From contig JALRCL010000310.1 in the NCBI GenBank assembly GCA_023268575.1, positions 1 to 6,758 on the forward strand: DNA of 6,758 nt. Reading direction: 5' to 3'. This DNA is from Patulibacter sp. (lineage in GTDB: Bacteria > Actinomycetota > Thermoleophilia > Solirubrobacterales > Solirubrobacteraceae). The notes under the pieces are model-generated. The model ran no database searches and was not told where the DNA came from. It saw only the letters and a list, made by a program, of their open reading frames with translations. Below are positions 1 through 6,144 of this stretch, piece by piece (the first letter of the stretch is position 1; each line of letters starts with the position of its first letter). Position numbers and translations under genes: made by a program.

Positions 1-2
1 GT

Positions 3-128
3 AGGAAGAAGCCGGCGCAACCGTCGAACTCGCATAAGTTCAGCCATTTAGGTCTGCAGGCCCGGGGCGAGAGCCTCGGGCTTCAGCCGTCTACCAGGAC
101 AGGCATGAAGCCGCAAAAGCGGCGGTAG
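3..128 (+). CDS. possible 3' end of an unidentified + strand gene
   Basis: One + strand frame is open from the left edge to a TAG at 126-128, giving 41 codons with no start needed inside the window. The peptide is basic and ends in MKPQKRR. By hand count about 78% of third codon positions are G or C, against about 55% at first and second positions, which is the skew expected of coding sequence in a GC-rich genome. It is still lower than in the genes to the right, and 41 codons is a small sample. I do not recognise the protein. If real, it would run convergently toward the minus-strand operon. The alternative is chance, in a stretch that also contains inverted repeats. Confidence 0.2.
   Translation, partial: RKKPAQPSNSHKFSHLGLQARGESLGLQPSTRTGMKPQKRR
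60..128. other. inverted repeats in lower-GC flank, possible structured RNA or terminator
   Basis: Two hairpins lie close together. The first (60-81) has a 9-pair stem around a GAGA loop if read on the + strand, with one G-U pair. The second pairs 110-114 with 119-123 around an AAAA loop (TTTT on the minus strand) and is enclosed by CTACC at 91-95 matching GGTAG at 124-128. A weaker repeat, GAAC...GTTC, lies at 157-178. A GNRA-type loop and the G-U pair favour RNA from the + strand for the first hairpin, while the third is more stable as minus-strand RNA, so the strand is undecided. No T-run follows any of them. I could not match the region to tmRNA, RNase P RNA, SRP RNA, a tRNA or a known riboswitch. 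Confidence 0.3.
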
Positions 129-239
129 CCTAGTTCGTTGCCGTGCGTAGCCCCCTGAACCTTCCCCCAAAGAAGTTCATCTGGCTCGTCGATTCGTATT
201 CATCACTTCTCGATCAGGAGTAACTCAGTGGCCTCACGT

Positions 240-256
240 GCGTCTGCGCGAGACGC
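240..256 (-). terminator. stem-loop at the end of the SAM hydrolase gene
   Basis: A perfect 6-pair inverted repeat (240-245 with 251-256) around a 5-base GCGCG loop begins at the last base of the TAG stop codon of the upstream minus-strand gene. The position suits a 3'-end structure closing the operon. No U-tract follows on the minus strand, so a classical intrinsic terminator is not shown. It could be an RNA-stabilising hairpin, part of a Rho-dependent end, or chance in GC-rich DNA. Confidence 0.3.
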
Positions 257-1065
257 TAGGGGCGCCGGATGCGCACGGGACCGTCGACCGCGAGGCCCAG
301 GCGTTCGCGGGCCGAGGCGCGGTTGACCGCGACCGCCATCGCCCGGTTCGCGTCCTCGTAGACGATGAGCGTCCCGGGGTCGACGTCGGCGAACGTCGAG
401 GCGTAGACGCCGCGCTCGCCGTTGATCTCGACCGGCTCGCCGAGCTTCAGGCCGACGCCCATCGTCAGCTCCTCGTGCTCGAGGTCGAGCATGACGTTGC
501 CGAAGCGATCGAAGGCGATCGCGTGGGCGACGACCTCGTCGGCCTCGACCTCGGCCAGCGGCATCGCCTGGATCGTCACGTCGTCGGGGTCCAGCGGCTC
601 GCCGACGTCGTGGAGGTCGAGGCCGGTGGCCAGGCGGGCGGCGATCGGCGCGAAGATGTCGCGCCCGTGGAAGGTCGCCGAGACCGGCTCGAGCCGGTAG
701 GCCGAGCGGCTGAGGTCCGCCGCCTCGACGATCCCGCCGAACCGCTGGGCAGCGAGCCAGAGCAGTCCGTTGTCCGGGCCGACGAGCATCCGGTCGTCCT
801 CGGCGACGCGCAGCGCGATCGGGCGGCGACGCCCCCCGACCTCCGGGTCGACGACCGCCAGGTGAACGCCCGGCGGCGCGTAGGGCAGCGCGCGCTGGAG
901 CGTGATCGCCCCGAGGCGCACGTCGTAGGACGGGATCCCGTGGGTCAGGTCGAGGATCCGGGCCTGCGGCGCGATCCGCGCGATCACCGCGTGGCAGACC
1001 CCCACGAACTCGTCGTGCAGCCCGTAGTCGGAGAGGAACGTGACGGTGGGCTGATCGGTCGGCAT
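256..1065 (-). CDS. SAM hydrolase (SAM hydroxide adenosyltransferase, DUF62 family)
   Basis: Predicted to split S-adenosylmethionine with water into adenosine and methionine in the cytoplasm; the family also contains the SAM chlorinase and fluorinase. The protein is 269 residues, the usual family length. Visible family marks are the N-terminal FLSDYGLHDEFVG (10-22), ILDLTHGI (37-44), VVDPEVGG (71-78), GPDNGLL (96-102), FHGRDIFAP (132-140), DRFGNV (186-191) and a C-terminal VNRASA (247-252). D73, R80 and H133 match in spacing the Asp-Arg-His triad described for archaeal DUF62 enzymes. I chose the ATG at 1065 because the family begins just before the first strand; an in-frame ATG at 1155 would add 30 arginine- and proline-rich residues with no family match. 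No clear ribosome binding site precedes either start. It follows cobA-hemD after 177 bases, so it may be co-transcribed or have its own promoter. It is unlikely to be a halogenase: nothing around it suggests halogenated natural products. The exact physiological role of the hydrolase is unsettled. Confidence 0.9.
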   Translation of the reverse strand: MPTDQPTVTFLSDYGLHDEFVGVCHAVIARIAPQARILDLTHGIPSYDVRLGAITLQRALPYAPPGVHLAVVDPEVGGRRRPIALRVAEDDRMLVGPDNGLLWLAAQRFGGIVEAADLSRSAYRLEPVSATFHGRDIFAPIAARLATGLDLHDVGEPLDPDDVTIQAMPLAEVEADEVVAHAIAFDRFGNVMLDLEHEELTMGVGLKLGEPVEINGERGVYASTFADVDPGTLIVYEDANRAMAVAVNRASARERLGLAVDGPVRIRRP

Positions 1066-1242
1066 CGGCGGGGCGGTCGGAGGGCGGAGGGGGAGGCGCG
1101 CGCAGACACTACGGCCCGCGTGGCGCGCCTGGCGCGACGGGTACCCAGCGTGCACGGAGCACGACCGCCGCCACGACCGGCGGCCCCGTCGCCGGAGCGG
1201 CCGACGAGGCGCCGAGGGCGGGCGGTCGACCCGGACCAGGGC
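1066..1242. other. GC-rich spacer between cobA-hemD and the SAM hydrolase gene
   Basis: This 177-base spacer is the largest gap inside the minus-strand gene set. It holds a 6-pair inverted repeat, CCGGCG at 1177-1182 with CGCCGG at 1190-1195, about 50 bases after the cobA-hemD stop, and an 8-base palindrome GGCGCGCC at 1122-1129. Neither is followed by a T-run on the minus strand, and in sequence this rich in G and C such repeats arise easily. I searched the minus strand upstream of 1065 for -35/-10 pairs and saw none I would defend. A promoter for the SAM hydrolase gene could still lie here. Confidence 0.35.
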
Positions 1243-2790
1243 TCAGAAGGGGCCGGGGCGGCCGACCACGGGCCGCTGCGCGGCGTCGGCGACGAGCGCC
1301 GCCACGAGGCCGTCGAGGTTCGCCTGCTCGGCCTCGACCGCCGGCGTCACGCCGAGCTCGGCGAGCGCCTCGGTCGTCACCGGGCCGATCGACACCGAGC
1401 GCGGGCCGTCGGGCCCCGGCAGGCCTCCTGCCTCCGCGAGGAACCGCGCCGTCGAGGCGGAGGTGAACGTCACGTAGTCGCTGCCGGCGATCGCGTCGAG
1501 GTCGTCGGAGCCCAGCGGCTCGGCGACCGTCTCGTAGGCCGCGAGGTCGGTGACCTCGATGCCCGCGGCGCGCAGGCCGTCGGGCAGCGCGTCGCCCGCA
1601 CCGGCCGCGCGGAAGAGGAGCGCCTTCGGGGCGCCGTGCTCGACCTTCCGCGACCAGGAGGGCTGCGTGGCGCCGAGCAGCGCCGCGAGCGCCTCGCCGG
1701 TGAACGTCTCCGGCACGACGTCCGGCCGCAGGCCGACGGCGCGCAGCGCGCGGGCCGTACCGGGACCGACCGCCGCGAGCGTCGTGCCGTAGAGGTCGCG
1801 ACCGTCCCGGTCCGAGCGCAGGAGCGCCGCCATGAGCTCGCGAGCCCCGTTGGGCGACGTCACCGCGACGTACGCATAGGGCGCCAGGTCCGGCAGCTGC
1901 GCCTCGAGCGAGCGGGTCCGGATCGTCGGCGTCTCGACGACGTCGGCACCGAGCGCGCGCAGCCGGCGGGCGAGGCCGGAGGCCTGCGCGCGGGCCCGCG
2001 TCACCGCGACGCGGCGGCCGAAGAGCGGCCGCTCCTCGAACCAGCGCAGCTCCTCGCGCAGCGATGCGACCGACCCCACGACCGTCACGGCCGGCGCCTG
2101 GATGCCGGCCTCCTCGGCGCGCACGGCGATGTCGGCGAGCGTCCCGACCACGACCCGCTGGCCCGGCGTCGTGCCCGACTGCACGACGGCGACCGGCTCG
2201 TCGGCCGGCCGGCCCGCCGCGACGAGCGACTCCGCGATCCGCGGCAGCCGGCGCACGCCCATGTAGAAGACGAGCGTCCCGGGGAACCGCGCCAGGCCCT
2301 CCCAGTCGATCGTCGACTCCGGCTTGCGAGGGTCCTCGTGGCCGGTGACGAACGCGACGCCGGGCGCGTGCTCGCGGTGGGTGACCGGCACGCCCGCGTA
2401 GGCCGGCCCGGCGATGCCCGCGGTGACGCCGGGCACGACCTCGTACGGGATGCCGCGGTCGCGCAAGCGCTGTGCCTCCTCGCCGCCGCGGCCGAAGACG
2501 AACGGGTCGCCGCCCTTCAGGCGCACGACGGAACGGCCGGCGAGCGCGTGCTCGACGAGCAGCGCCTCCGTCTCGGCCTGCGGGACCTGCTTGCCGCCGC
2601 CCCGCTTGCCCACGTCGACGAGCTCGGCGTCCGCCCGCGCGCCGTCGAGCGCCGTCGGCGGGATGAGCTGGTCGTAGAGCACGACGTCGGCCGTGGCGAC
2701 GAGCTCGAGCGCCCGTGCGGTCATGAGGCCCGGATCGCCGGGGCCGGCCCCGACGAGGTGGACGGTGCCCGGGGTGGTCGCGTCAGTCAT
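1243..2790 (-). CDS. cobA-hemD: uroporphyrinogen-III C-methyltransferase / uroporphyrinogen-III synthase fusion
   Basis: A two-domain cytoplasmic enzyme of 515 residues. Residues about 8-250 form a CobA/SUMT methyltransferase: VGAGPGDPGL (13-22) is the SAM-binding signature at the N-terminus, LKGGDPFVFGRGGEE (91-105) is the second family signature, and FYMGV (175-179) is also typical. It adds two methyl groups from SAM to uroporphyrinogen III to give precorrin-2. Residues about 256-505 form the HemD domain, which closes and inverts ring D of hydroxymethylbilane; VTSPNGA (310-316), AAVGPGTARAL (339-349), FTSAST (442-447) and SIGPVTTEALAELG (467-480) are the recognisable parts of this poorly conserved family. 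The fusion lets one chain make the branch-point compound and commit part of it to siroheme or cobalamin. It starts 36 bases after hemC. No Shine-Dalgarno sequence precedes the ATG, and the spacer is pyrimidine-rich on the coding strand. Such fusions are known in actinobacteria and Gram-positive anaerobes. Confidence 0.95.
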   Translation of the reverse strand: MTDATTPGTVHLVGAGPGDPGLMTARALELVATADVVLYDQLIPPTALDGARADAELVDVGKRGGGKQVPQAETEALLVEHALAGRSVVRLKGGDPFVFGRGGEEAQRLRDRGIPYEVVPGVTAGIAGPAYAGVPVTHREHAPGVAFVTGHEDPRKPESTIDWEGLARFPGTLVFYMGVRRLPRIAESLVAAGRPADEPVAVVQSGTTPGQRVVVGTLADIAVRAEEAGIQAPAVTVVGSVASLREELRWFEERPLFGRRVAVTRARAQASGLARRLRALGADVVETPTIRTRSLEAQLPDLAPYAYVAVTSPNGARELMAALLRSDRDGRDLYGTTLAAVGPGTARALRAVGLRPDVVPETFTGEALAALLGATQPSWSRKVEHGAPKALLFRAAGAGDALPDGLRAAGIEVTDLAAYETVAEPLGSDDLDAIAGSDYVTFTSASTARFLAEAGGLPGPDGPRSVSIGPVTTEALAELGVTPAVEAEQANLDGLVAALVADAAQRPVVGRPGPF

Positions 2791-2795
2791 GGCGG

Positions 2796-2815
2796 GGGAC
2801 GTGTGGTGGGACGTG
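2796..2815. repeat. short direct repeat in the hemC / cobA-hemD spacer
   Basis: GGGACGTG occurs at 2796-2803 and again at 2808-2815, a 12-base period, filling most of the 36-base gap between hemC and cobA-hemD. On the coding strand this is CACGTCCC twice. It may be a duplication or a protein site; with only two short copies in GC-rich DNA, chance is possible. Confidence 0.3.
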
Positions 2816-2826
2816 GGAACGGGCGG

Positions 2827-3756
2827 TCACTCCGCCGCCTCGCGCAGCGGCGCCGGTGCCTGCGCGAAGGACGCGGCGAGGATGTCGTCGGCGCCCGCGG
2901 CGCGCAGCCGCTGCGCCAGCAGCGCGCCGAGCGCCTCCGGGTCGTCGCCGTCGCGCTGGTCGACGGCCCAGTCGCCGCCGTCCGGCGTCCCGACGAACCC
3001 CCGCAGGCGCAGCGCCTCGCCACCGGGCACGCGGGTCGCGTGCGCGCCGACGGCGCTCGTGCAATCCGCGCCGAGGCCGCGCGCCAGGGCGCGCTCGGCG
3101 GTCAGGCAGCGTCCGGTCTCGTCGTCGTGGATCAGCGCGGCCGCGGCGGCCGCCTCCGGATCCCCCGTGCGGCCCTGCAGCGCGACGACGCCCTGGCCGG
3201 GCGCCGGCACGAAGGTCGGGCCGGCGAGTGCGACGGCGGGCTCCGGCGTGCGGCCGAGCCGCTCCAGGCCCGCCGCGGCGAGGACGATCGCGTCGAGCCG
3301 CGCGGCGCCCGTGTCCTCCAGGCGCGCGATCCGGGTGTCGACGTTGCCGCGGATCTCGACGACCTCGAGGTCCCGGCGCGCGGCGCGCAGCTGGGCCGCC
3401 CGGCGGAGGCTCGCCGTGCCGATCCGCGCGCCGTGCGGCAGGTCCTCGAGCGCGGCCGCGCCGATCAGGACGTCGGGCGTGGCCGCGCGCCGTGGGCAGC
3501 CGAGCAGCGCCGTGTCCGCGACGAGCGCGGCCGGGACGTCCTTCGCCGAGTGGACGGCGAGGTCGATCTGCTCGGCGACGAGCGCGCGCTCGAGCTCGCC
3601 CGTCCACTTCGCCTTGTCCGGCGCGGCGCGATCGCGATCGCCGGTCGTGACGAGCTCGACGATGGCGACCTCGAGCCCCGCCCCTCGCAGCGCGTCGGCG
3701 ACGGCCCCGGCCTGCGCCAGGGCGAGCGGGCTGCGGCGCGTCCCGAGCCGGATCAC
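2827..3756 (-). CDS. hemC: hydroxymethylbilane synthase (porphobilinogen deaminase)
   Basis: Joins four porphobilinogen molecules into linear hydroxymethylbilane in the cytoplasm, the substrate of the HemD domain encoded next. The protein is 309 residues, normal for the family. Seen in order: RLGTRRSPLALAQ at the N-terminus (3-15), HSAKDVPA (69-76) with D73 matching the catalytic aspartate, IGTASLRRAAQL (112-123), EIRGNVDTRIARL (134-146), PAPGQGV (184-190), and C232 in LGADCTSAVGAHA, which matches the cysteine that carries the dipyrromethane cofactor. All key residues are present. The start is GTG at 3756, chosen because the family begins right at this point; GTG overlaps the hemA stop in GTGA. 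No Shine-Dalgarno sequence is visible, so translation probably depends on ribosomes arriving from hemA. Other long frames over this gene are shadows. Confidence 0.97.
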   Translation of the reverse strand: MIRLGTRRSPLALAQAGAVADALRGAGLEVAIVELVTTGDRDRAAPDKAKWTGELERALVAEQIDLAVHSAKDVPAALVADTALLGCPRRAATPDVLIGAAALEDLPHGARIGTASLRRAAQLRAARRDLEVVEIRGNVDTRIARLEDTGAARLDAIVLAAAGLERLGRTPEPAVALAGPTFVPAPGQGVVALQGRTGDPEAAAAAALIHDDETGRCLTAERALARGLGADCTSAVGAHATRVPGGEALRLRGFVGTPDGGDWAVDQRDGDDPEALGALLAQRLRAAGADDILAASFAQAPAPLREAAE

Positions 3757-5177
3757 GAGCGCTGCGCGCGACGCTCGGCCAGCGGCCGGACGTTGTCGGG
3801 CACCGCTCCGGCCGGCCGCGTCGCCTCGGTGCCCCCGCCCCCGGCGGCCGCACGAGCGCCCGCGTGGGCGCGGCGCGTCTCGAGGTCCGCGGCGTGGGCG
3901 TCCGGCTCGTCGAGACCGAAGAGCTCGCGCAGGAGCTCGATCTGCCCGTGGGCGTCGCCGTCGCGGTGCTTCAGGCGCACGGTCGGCTCGTGGAGCAGCC
4001 GCTGGACGACGGTCCGGGCGAGGCGCTCGGCGCGCGCGAGGTCGTCCTCCGACGCGCTCTCCCAGCGGCCCGCGTTCTCGGCGACGACCGCGTCGACGAT
4101 CTGGCTCGCCCGGCCGCGGAGGTCCGCGATCGTCGGGGTGACGTCGAGCTGGCCCATCCAGCGAGCGAAGCGGAGGATCTCCTCCTCCACGACGGCGGTC
4201 GCCCGCTCCGCCTCCTCGCCGCGATCGGCGAGGTTGCGCGCGACGACCGCCTGGAGGTCGTCCATGTCGTAGACCGCGACGCCCTCGACCGCGGCGCAGT
4301 CGGGGTCGACGTCGCGCGGCACGGCGATGTCGATGAGCACGAGCGGCCGGTCGTCGCCCTCCGCCCGGCGCTGCCGCATCACGTCCTCGAGCGCGTCGCG
4401 CTCGATCACCGGGTGCGGCGAGGCGGTCGACGTGACGACGATGTCCGCCGCCCGCAGCTGCTCCGGCAGGGCGTCGAGGCTGCCGACGCGGCCGCCGAAG
4501 CGCTCCGCCAGCGAGGCGGCGCGGTCGGCGTGGCGGTTGGAGACGAACAGGGTCTGCACGCCGCGGGCGACGAGCGCCTGCGCGGTCAGCTCGGCGGTCT
4601 CGCCGGCGCCGACGATCACGACGTCGCGGTCCTCGAGCGCACCGACGACGCCCGCCGCGAGGTCGACGGCCACGGAGGCGACGCTCGTGCGGCGCTCGGC
4701 GATCCGCGTCTCGCTGCGCACGCGCTTGCCGGTCCGCAGCGCGGCCTCGAACAGGCGGCTCAGGAGCGGCCCGGTCGTCCCGAGGCGACGCGCGTGCTCG
4801 TAGCTGCGCCGGACCTGCCCCTGGATCTCGTACTCGCCGAGGATCATCGAGTCCAGGCCCGAGACCACGCGGTAGAGGTGGCGCGCGGCGTCGCAGTTGC
4901 GCGGCGAGTAGACGAGCCCGGCGAGCTCGATCGGCCGGATCCGCGAGAGCGCCGCGAACCGCGTCAGCAGCTCGGACTCCGCGCGCACCGGGTCGCCCAC
5001 GACGAGGTACGCCTCGGCCCGGTTGCAGGTCGAGACGGCGGCGGCCTCGTGGACGTCGTCCAGCGCGATGAGCTCGTGGAGGAGGCGCTCGGTCTGGCCG
5101 TCGGTCAGCGCGAGCCGTTCTCGCACCCCGACCGGGGCGGTCTTGTGCGAGATCCCGAGGACGAGCAGCTCGTGCAT
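3753..5177 (-). CDS. hemA: glutamyl-tRNA reductase
   Basis: Reduces glutamyl-tRNA(Glu) with NADPH to glutamate-1-semialdehyde, the first step of the five-carbon route to tetrapyrroles; cytoplasmic, and a homodimer in known relatives. Residues 1-155 form the catalytic domain: GISHKTAP (8-15), the nucleophile C51 in STCNRAE (49-55), H100 in ARHLYRV, and GLDSMILGE (107-115). Residues about 160-310 form the NADPH-binding domain with VGAGETAEL (189-197), VSNRHADRA (212-220) and LIDIAVPRDVDP (281-292). The dimerisation helix region follows to about residue 420. At 474 residues it is longer than the usual 410-450: the last 50 or so residues are an Ala/Arg/Gly-rich, probably disordered tail, and its codons overlap the hemC start. 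The ATG shares one base with the ccmD stop (TGATG), and a GAGG ribosome binding site lies inside the end of ccmD, so the two are likely translationally coupled. HemA is usually the controlled step of the pathway, but no regulatory element is visible at this gene. Confidence 0.98.
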   Translation of the reverse strand: MHELLVLGISHKTAPVGVRERLALTDGQTERLLHELIALDDVHEAAAVSTCNRAEAYLVVGDPVRAESELLTRFAALSRIRPIELAGLVYSPRNCDAARHLYRVVSGLDSMILGEYEIQGQVRRSYEHARRLGTTGPLLSRLFEAALRTGKRVRSETRIAERRTSVASVAVDLAAGVVGALEDRDVVIVGAGETAELTAQALVARGVQTLFVSNRHADRAASLAERFGGRVGSLDALPEQLRAADIVVTSTASPHPVIERDALEDVMRQRRAEGDDRPLVLIDIAVPRDVDPDCAAVEGVAVYDMDDLQAVVARNLADRGEEAERATAVVEEEILRFARWMGQLDVTPTIADLRGRASQIVDAVVAENAGRWESASEDDLARAERLARTVVQRLLHEPTVRLKHRDGDAHGQIELLRELFGLDEPDAHAADLETRRAHAGARAAAGGGGTEATRPAGAVPDNVRPLAERRAQRS

Positions 5178-5398
5178 CAGGCGGCCTCGTGCTCGCGGAC
5201 GGGGGTCGCCGGGGCCTCGTCGGGCGCCGCCGTGCGGCGCTCGAGCGCGTCGAGCCGCTCGGCCGCGTTGCGGACCCGGAAGGCGATGATCGCGAGGTAG
5301 ACGAGCAGGACGAGCGTCGCGGCGATCACCGCGGCAACGACGTAGCCGGGGCTGCCGTCGTCGGCCTGGGCGAGGAGGGTGAGGGCGGTGGGCGACAC
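5177..5398 (-). CDS. ccmD: CcmD-like one-helix membrane protein
   Basis: A 73-residue protein with a short polar N-terminus, one membrane helix at about residues 19-40 that opens with SPGYVVAA, then a charged cytoplasmic stretch (FRVRNAAERLDALERR, 40-55) and a Pro/Ala/Glu-rich tail. Size, the GY before the helix, the basic residues after it, and the position directly after ccmC match CcmD, the small subunit that helps release holo-CcmE from the CcmABC complex. CcmD sequences are too variable for certainty. The start is GTG at 5398, chosen because CAGGA at 5406-5410 lies 7 bases upstream and the codon falls just after the ccmC stop. The frame stays open far upstream, but that part is a shadow of ccmC. 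The stop overlaps the hemA start by one base. Confidence 0.72.
   Translation of the reverse strand: MSPTALTLLAQADDGSPGYVVAAVIAATLVLLVYLAIIAFRVRNAAERLDALERRTAAPDEAPATPVREHEAA
5185..5188 (-). promoter_or_regulatory. ribosome binding site of hemA inside ccmD
   Basis: GAGG on the minus strand, 7 bases before the hemA ATG and within the last codons of ccmD. With the TGATG overlap it supports the chosen hemA start and reinitiation by ribosomes finishing ccmD. Confidence 0.5.
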
Positions 5399-5405
5399 GA
5401 GCGGT

Positions 5406-5410
5406 TCCTG
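5406..5410 (-). promoter_or_regulatory. ribosome binding site that fixes the ccmD start
   Basis: CAGGA on the minus strand, directly after the ccmC TAA and 7 bases before the GTG at 5398. It is one of only two convincing Shine-Dalgarno sequences in the window and is the main reason to place the ccmD start at this GTG. Confidence 0.6.
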
Positions 5411-5412
5411 GA

Positions 5413-6144
5413 TTACAGCGCGATCGGCGAGGAAGAGCGAGCGACCGGCGGGACGGCGTCCTCGCCCTCGACCCGGCGCTGCAGCGCGCGCAGGCGGATC
5501 CGCGTGCTCTTGTGGACGAGCTCGAGGTGCCAGAGGGTGACGAGCAGCGCCCCGATCGCCAGGACCGAGAGGCCGAACGCCAGGCCGGCGCTGCCCGGCA
5601 GGTTCGAGCCCGGGTCGTTCAACGGCTGGGGGTGCAGGACGTTCGTCGTCATCCGCACGACGCCGAAGCAGACCGGGGCGAAGAAGCCGGCCGCGACGGC
5701 GAAGACCGACGCGGTGCGTGCCTGGCGCTCCGGGTCCTCGATCGCGAAGCGCATCGGCTGGTACGTCGCGTAGAGCAGGAAGATGATGAGGAAGGTCACG
5801 AGCACCGGCTCGCCCCAGTCCCACCAGGCCCCCCAGGCCGCCTTGCCCCAGATCGCGCCGGTGATGAGCGAGATCGCGCAGAACACCTGCCCGAGGTGGA
5901 CCGCGACGTACGCCTTCAGGTCGTCGAGCGGCCGGTCGGAGTTGAGGTGCTTCCAGCCGAACACCGCGCCGGCGACGAACGACGCGAGCGTCAGGATCGC
6001 GAACGCCGGGTGCAGGTAGGTCAGGCGCTGCCGGATGCCCTCCGTCTGGTCCGTCGGCGCGACGGCGACGGACACGACGACCCACAGCACCACCAGGGCG
6101 GCGGTGACGATCGTCAATGGGAGCAGGCGACGGGCGTGGGGCAT
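5413..6144 (-). CDS. ccmC: heme exporter / cytochrome c maturation protein CcmC
   Basis: An integral membrane protein of the CcmC/CcsA heme-handling family that presents heme to CcmE outside the membrane in system I cytochrome c maturation. It has 243 residues and six predicted helices at about 10-29, 46-65, 79-98, 115-131, 145-163 and 187-207. H45 in YLHPAFA and H171 in VLHPQP correspond in place to the two external heme-ligand histidines. The Trp-rich WWD region is WGKAAWGAWWDWGEP (99-113). It is recognisable by spacing, but the usual W-D-x-R-L-T ending is replaced by W-G-E-P-V-L, an odd change in a strongly conserved site. The short size and the ccmB and ccmD neighbours favour CcmC over the longer CcsA. 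The ATG at 6144 has no Shine-Dalgarno sequence; the 59-base spacer after ccmB is C-rich on the coding strand and contains a 9-base tandem repeat. The TAA stop is followed after 14 bases by ccmD. Confidence 0.93.
   Translation of the reverse strand: MPHARRLLPLTIVTAALVVLWVVVSVAVAPTDQTEGIRQRLTYLHPAFAILTLASFVAGAVFGWKHLNSDRPLDDLKAYVAVHLGQVFCAISLITGAIWGKAAWGAWWDWGEPVLVTFLIIFLLYATYQPMRFAIEDPERQARTASVFAVAAGFFAPVCFGVVRMTTNVLHPQPLNDPGSNLPGSAGLAFGLSVLAIGALLVTLWHLELVHKSTRIRLRALQRRVEGEDAVPPVARSSSPIAL

Noticed and set aside
1..47. A minus-strand ATG at 47 opening a frame toward the left edge (MAELMRVRRLRRLLP)
   Set aside because: Only 15 codons are visible, there is no ribosome binding site, and GC skew by codon position favours the opposite strand here.
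83..202. A minus-strand frame with a protein-like peptide (WGKVQGATHGNELGYRR) ending at a TGA at 83-85
   Set aside because: It has about 38 codons between stops, no plausible start codon or ribosome binding site, and third-position GC of only about 63%.
1..239. tmRNA, RNase P RNA, SRP RNA or tRNA in the lower-GC flank
   Set aside because: No tRNA-like ends, tag frame in context, T-arm with a matching stem, or SRP/RNase P consensus segments were found on either strand.
1066..1155. A 30-residue N-terminal extension of the SAM hydrolase from the ATG at 1155
   Set aside because: The extension is Arg/Pro-rich with no family match, and the ATG at 1065 begins right before the conserved first strand.
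1066..1242. Promoter for the SAM hydrolase gene
   Set aside because: A TAGTGT-like -10 was noticed near 1107-1112 on the minus strand, but there is no matching -35 at a normal distance.
2783..3853. Minus-strand frames 2783-3853 and 2787-3023 overlapping hemC
   Set aside because: They are out of frame with hemC, which has all catalytic residues. Their products are Arg/Gly/Ala-rich.
238..4272. A 1344-codon + strand open frame
   Set aside because: It runs antisense across the SAM hydrolase, cobA-hemD, hemC and part of hemA, all well supported. Its product is Arg/Asp/Val-rich low complexity, the usual mirror of GC-rich coding sequence.
2693..5300. Long + strand frames 2693-4141 and 3864-5300
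   Set aside because: Both are antisense to hemC and hemA and give Ser/Arg/Ala-rich translations with no family features.
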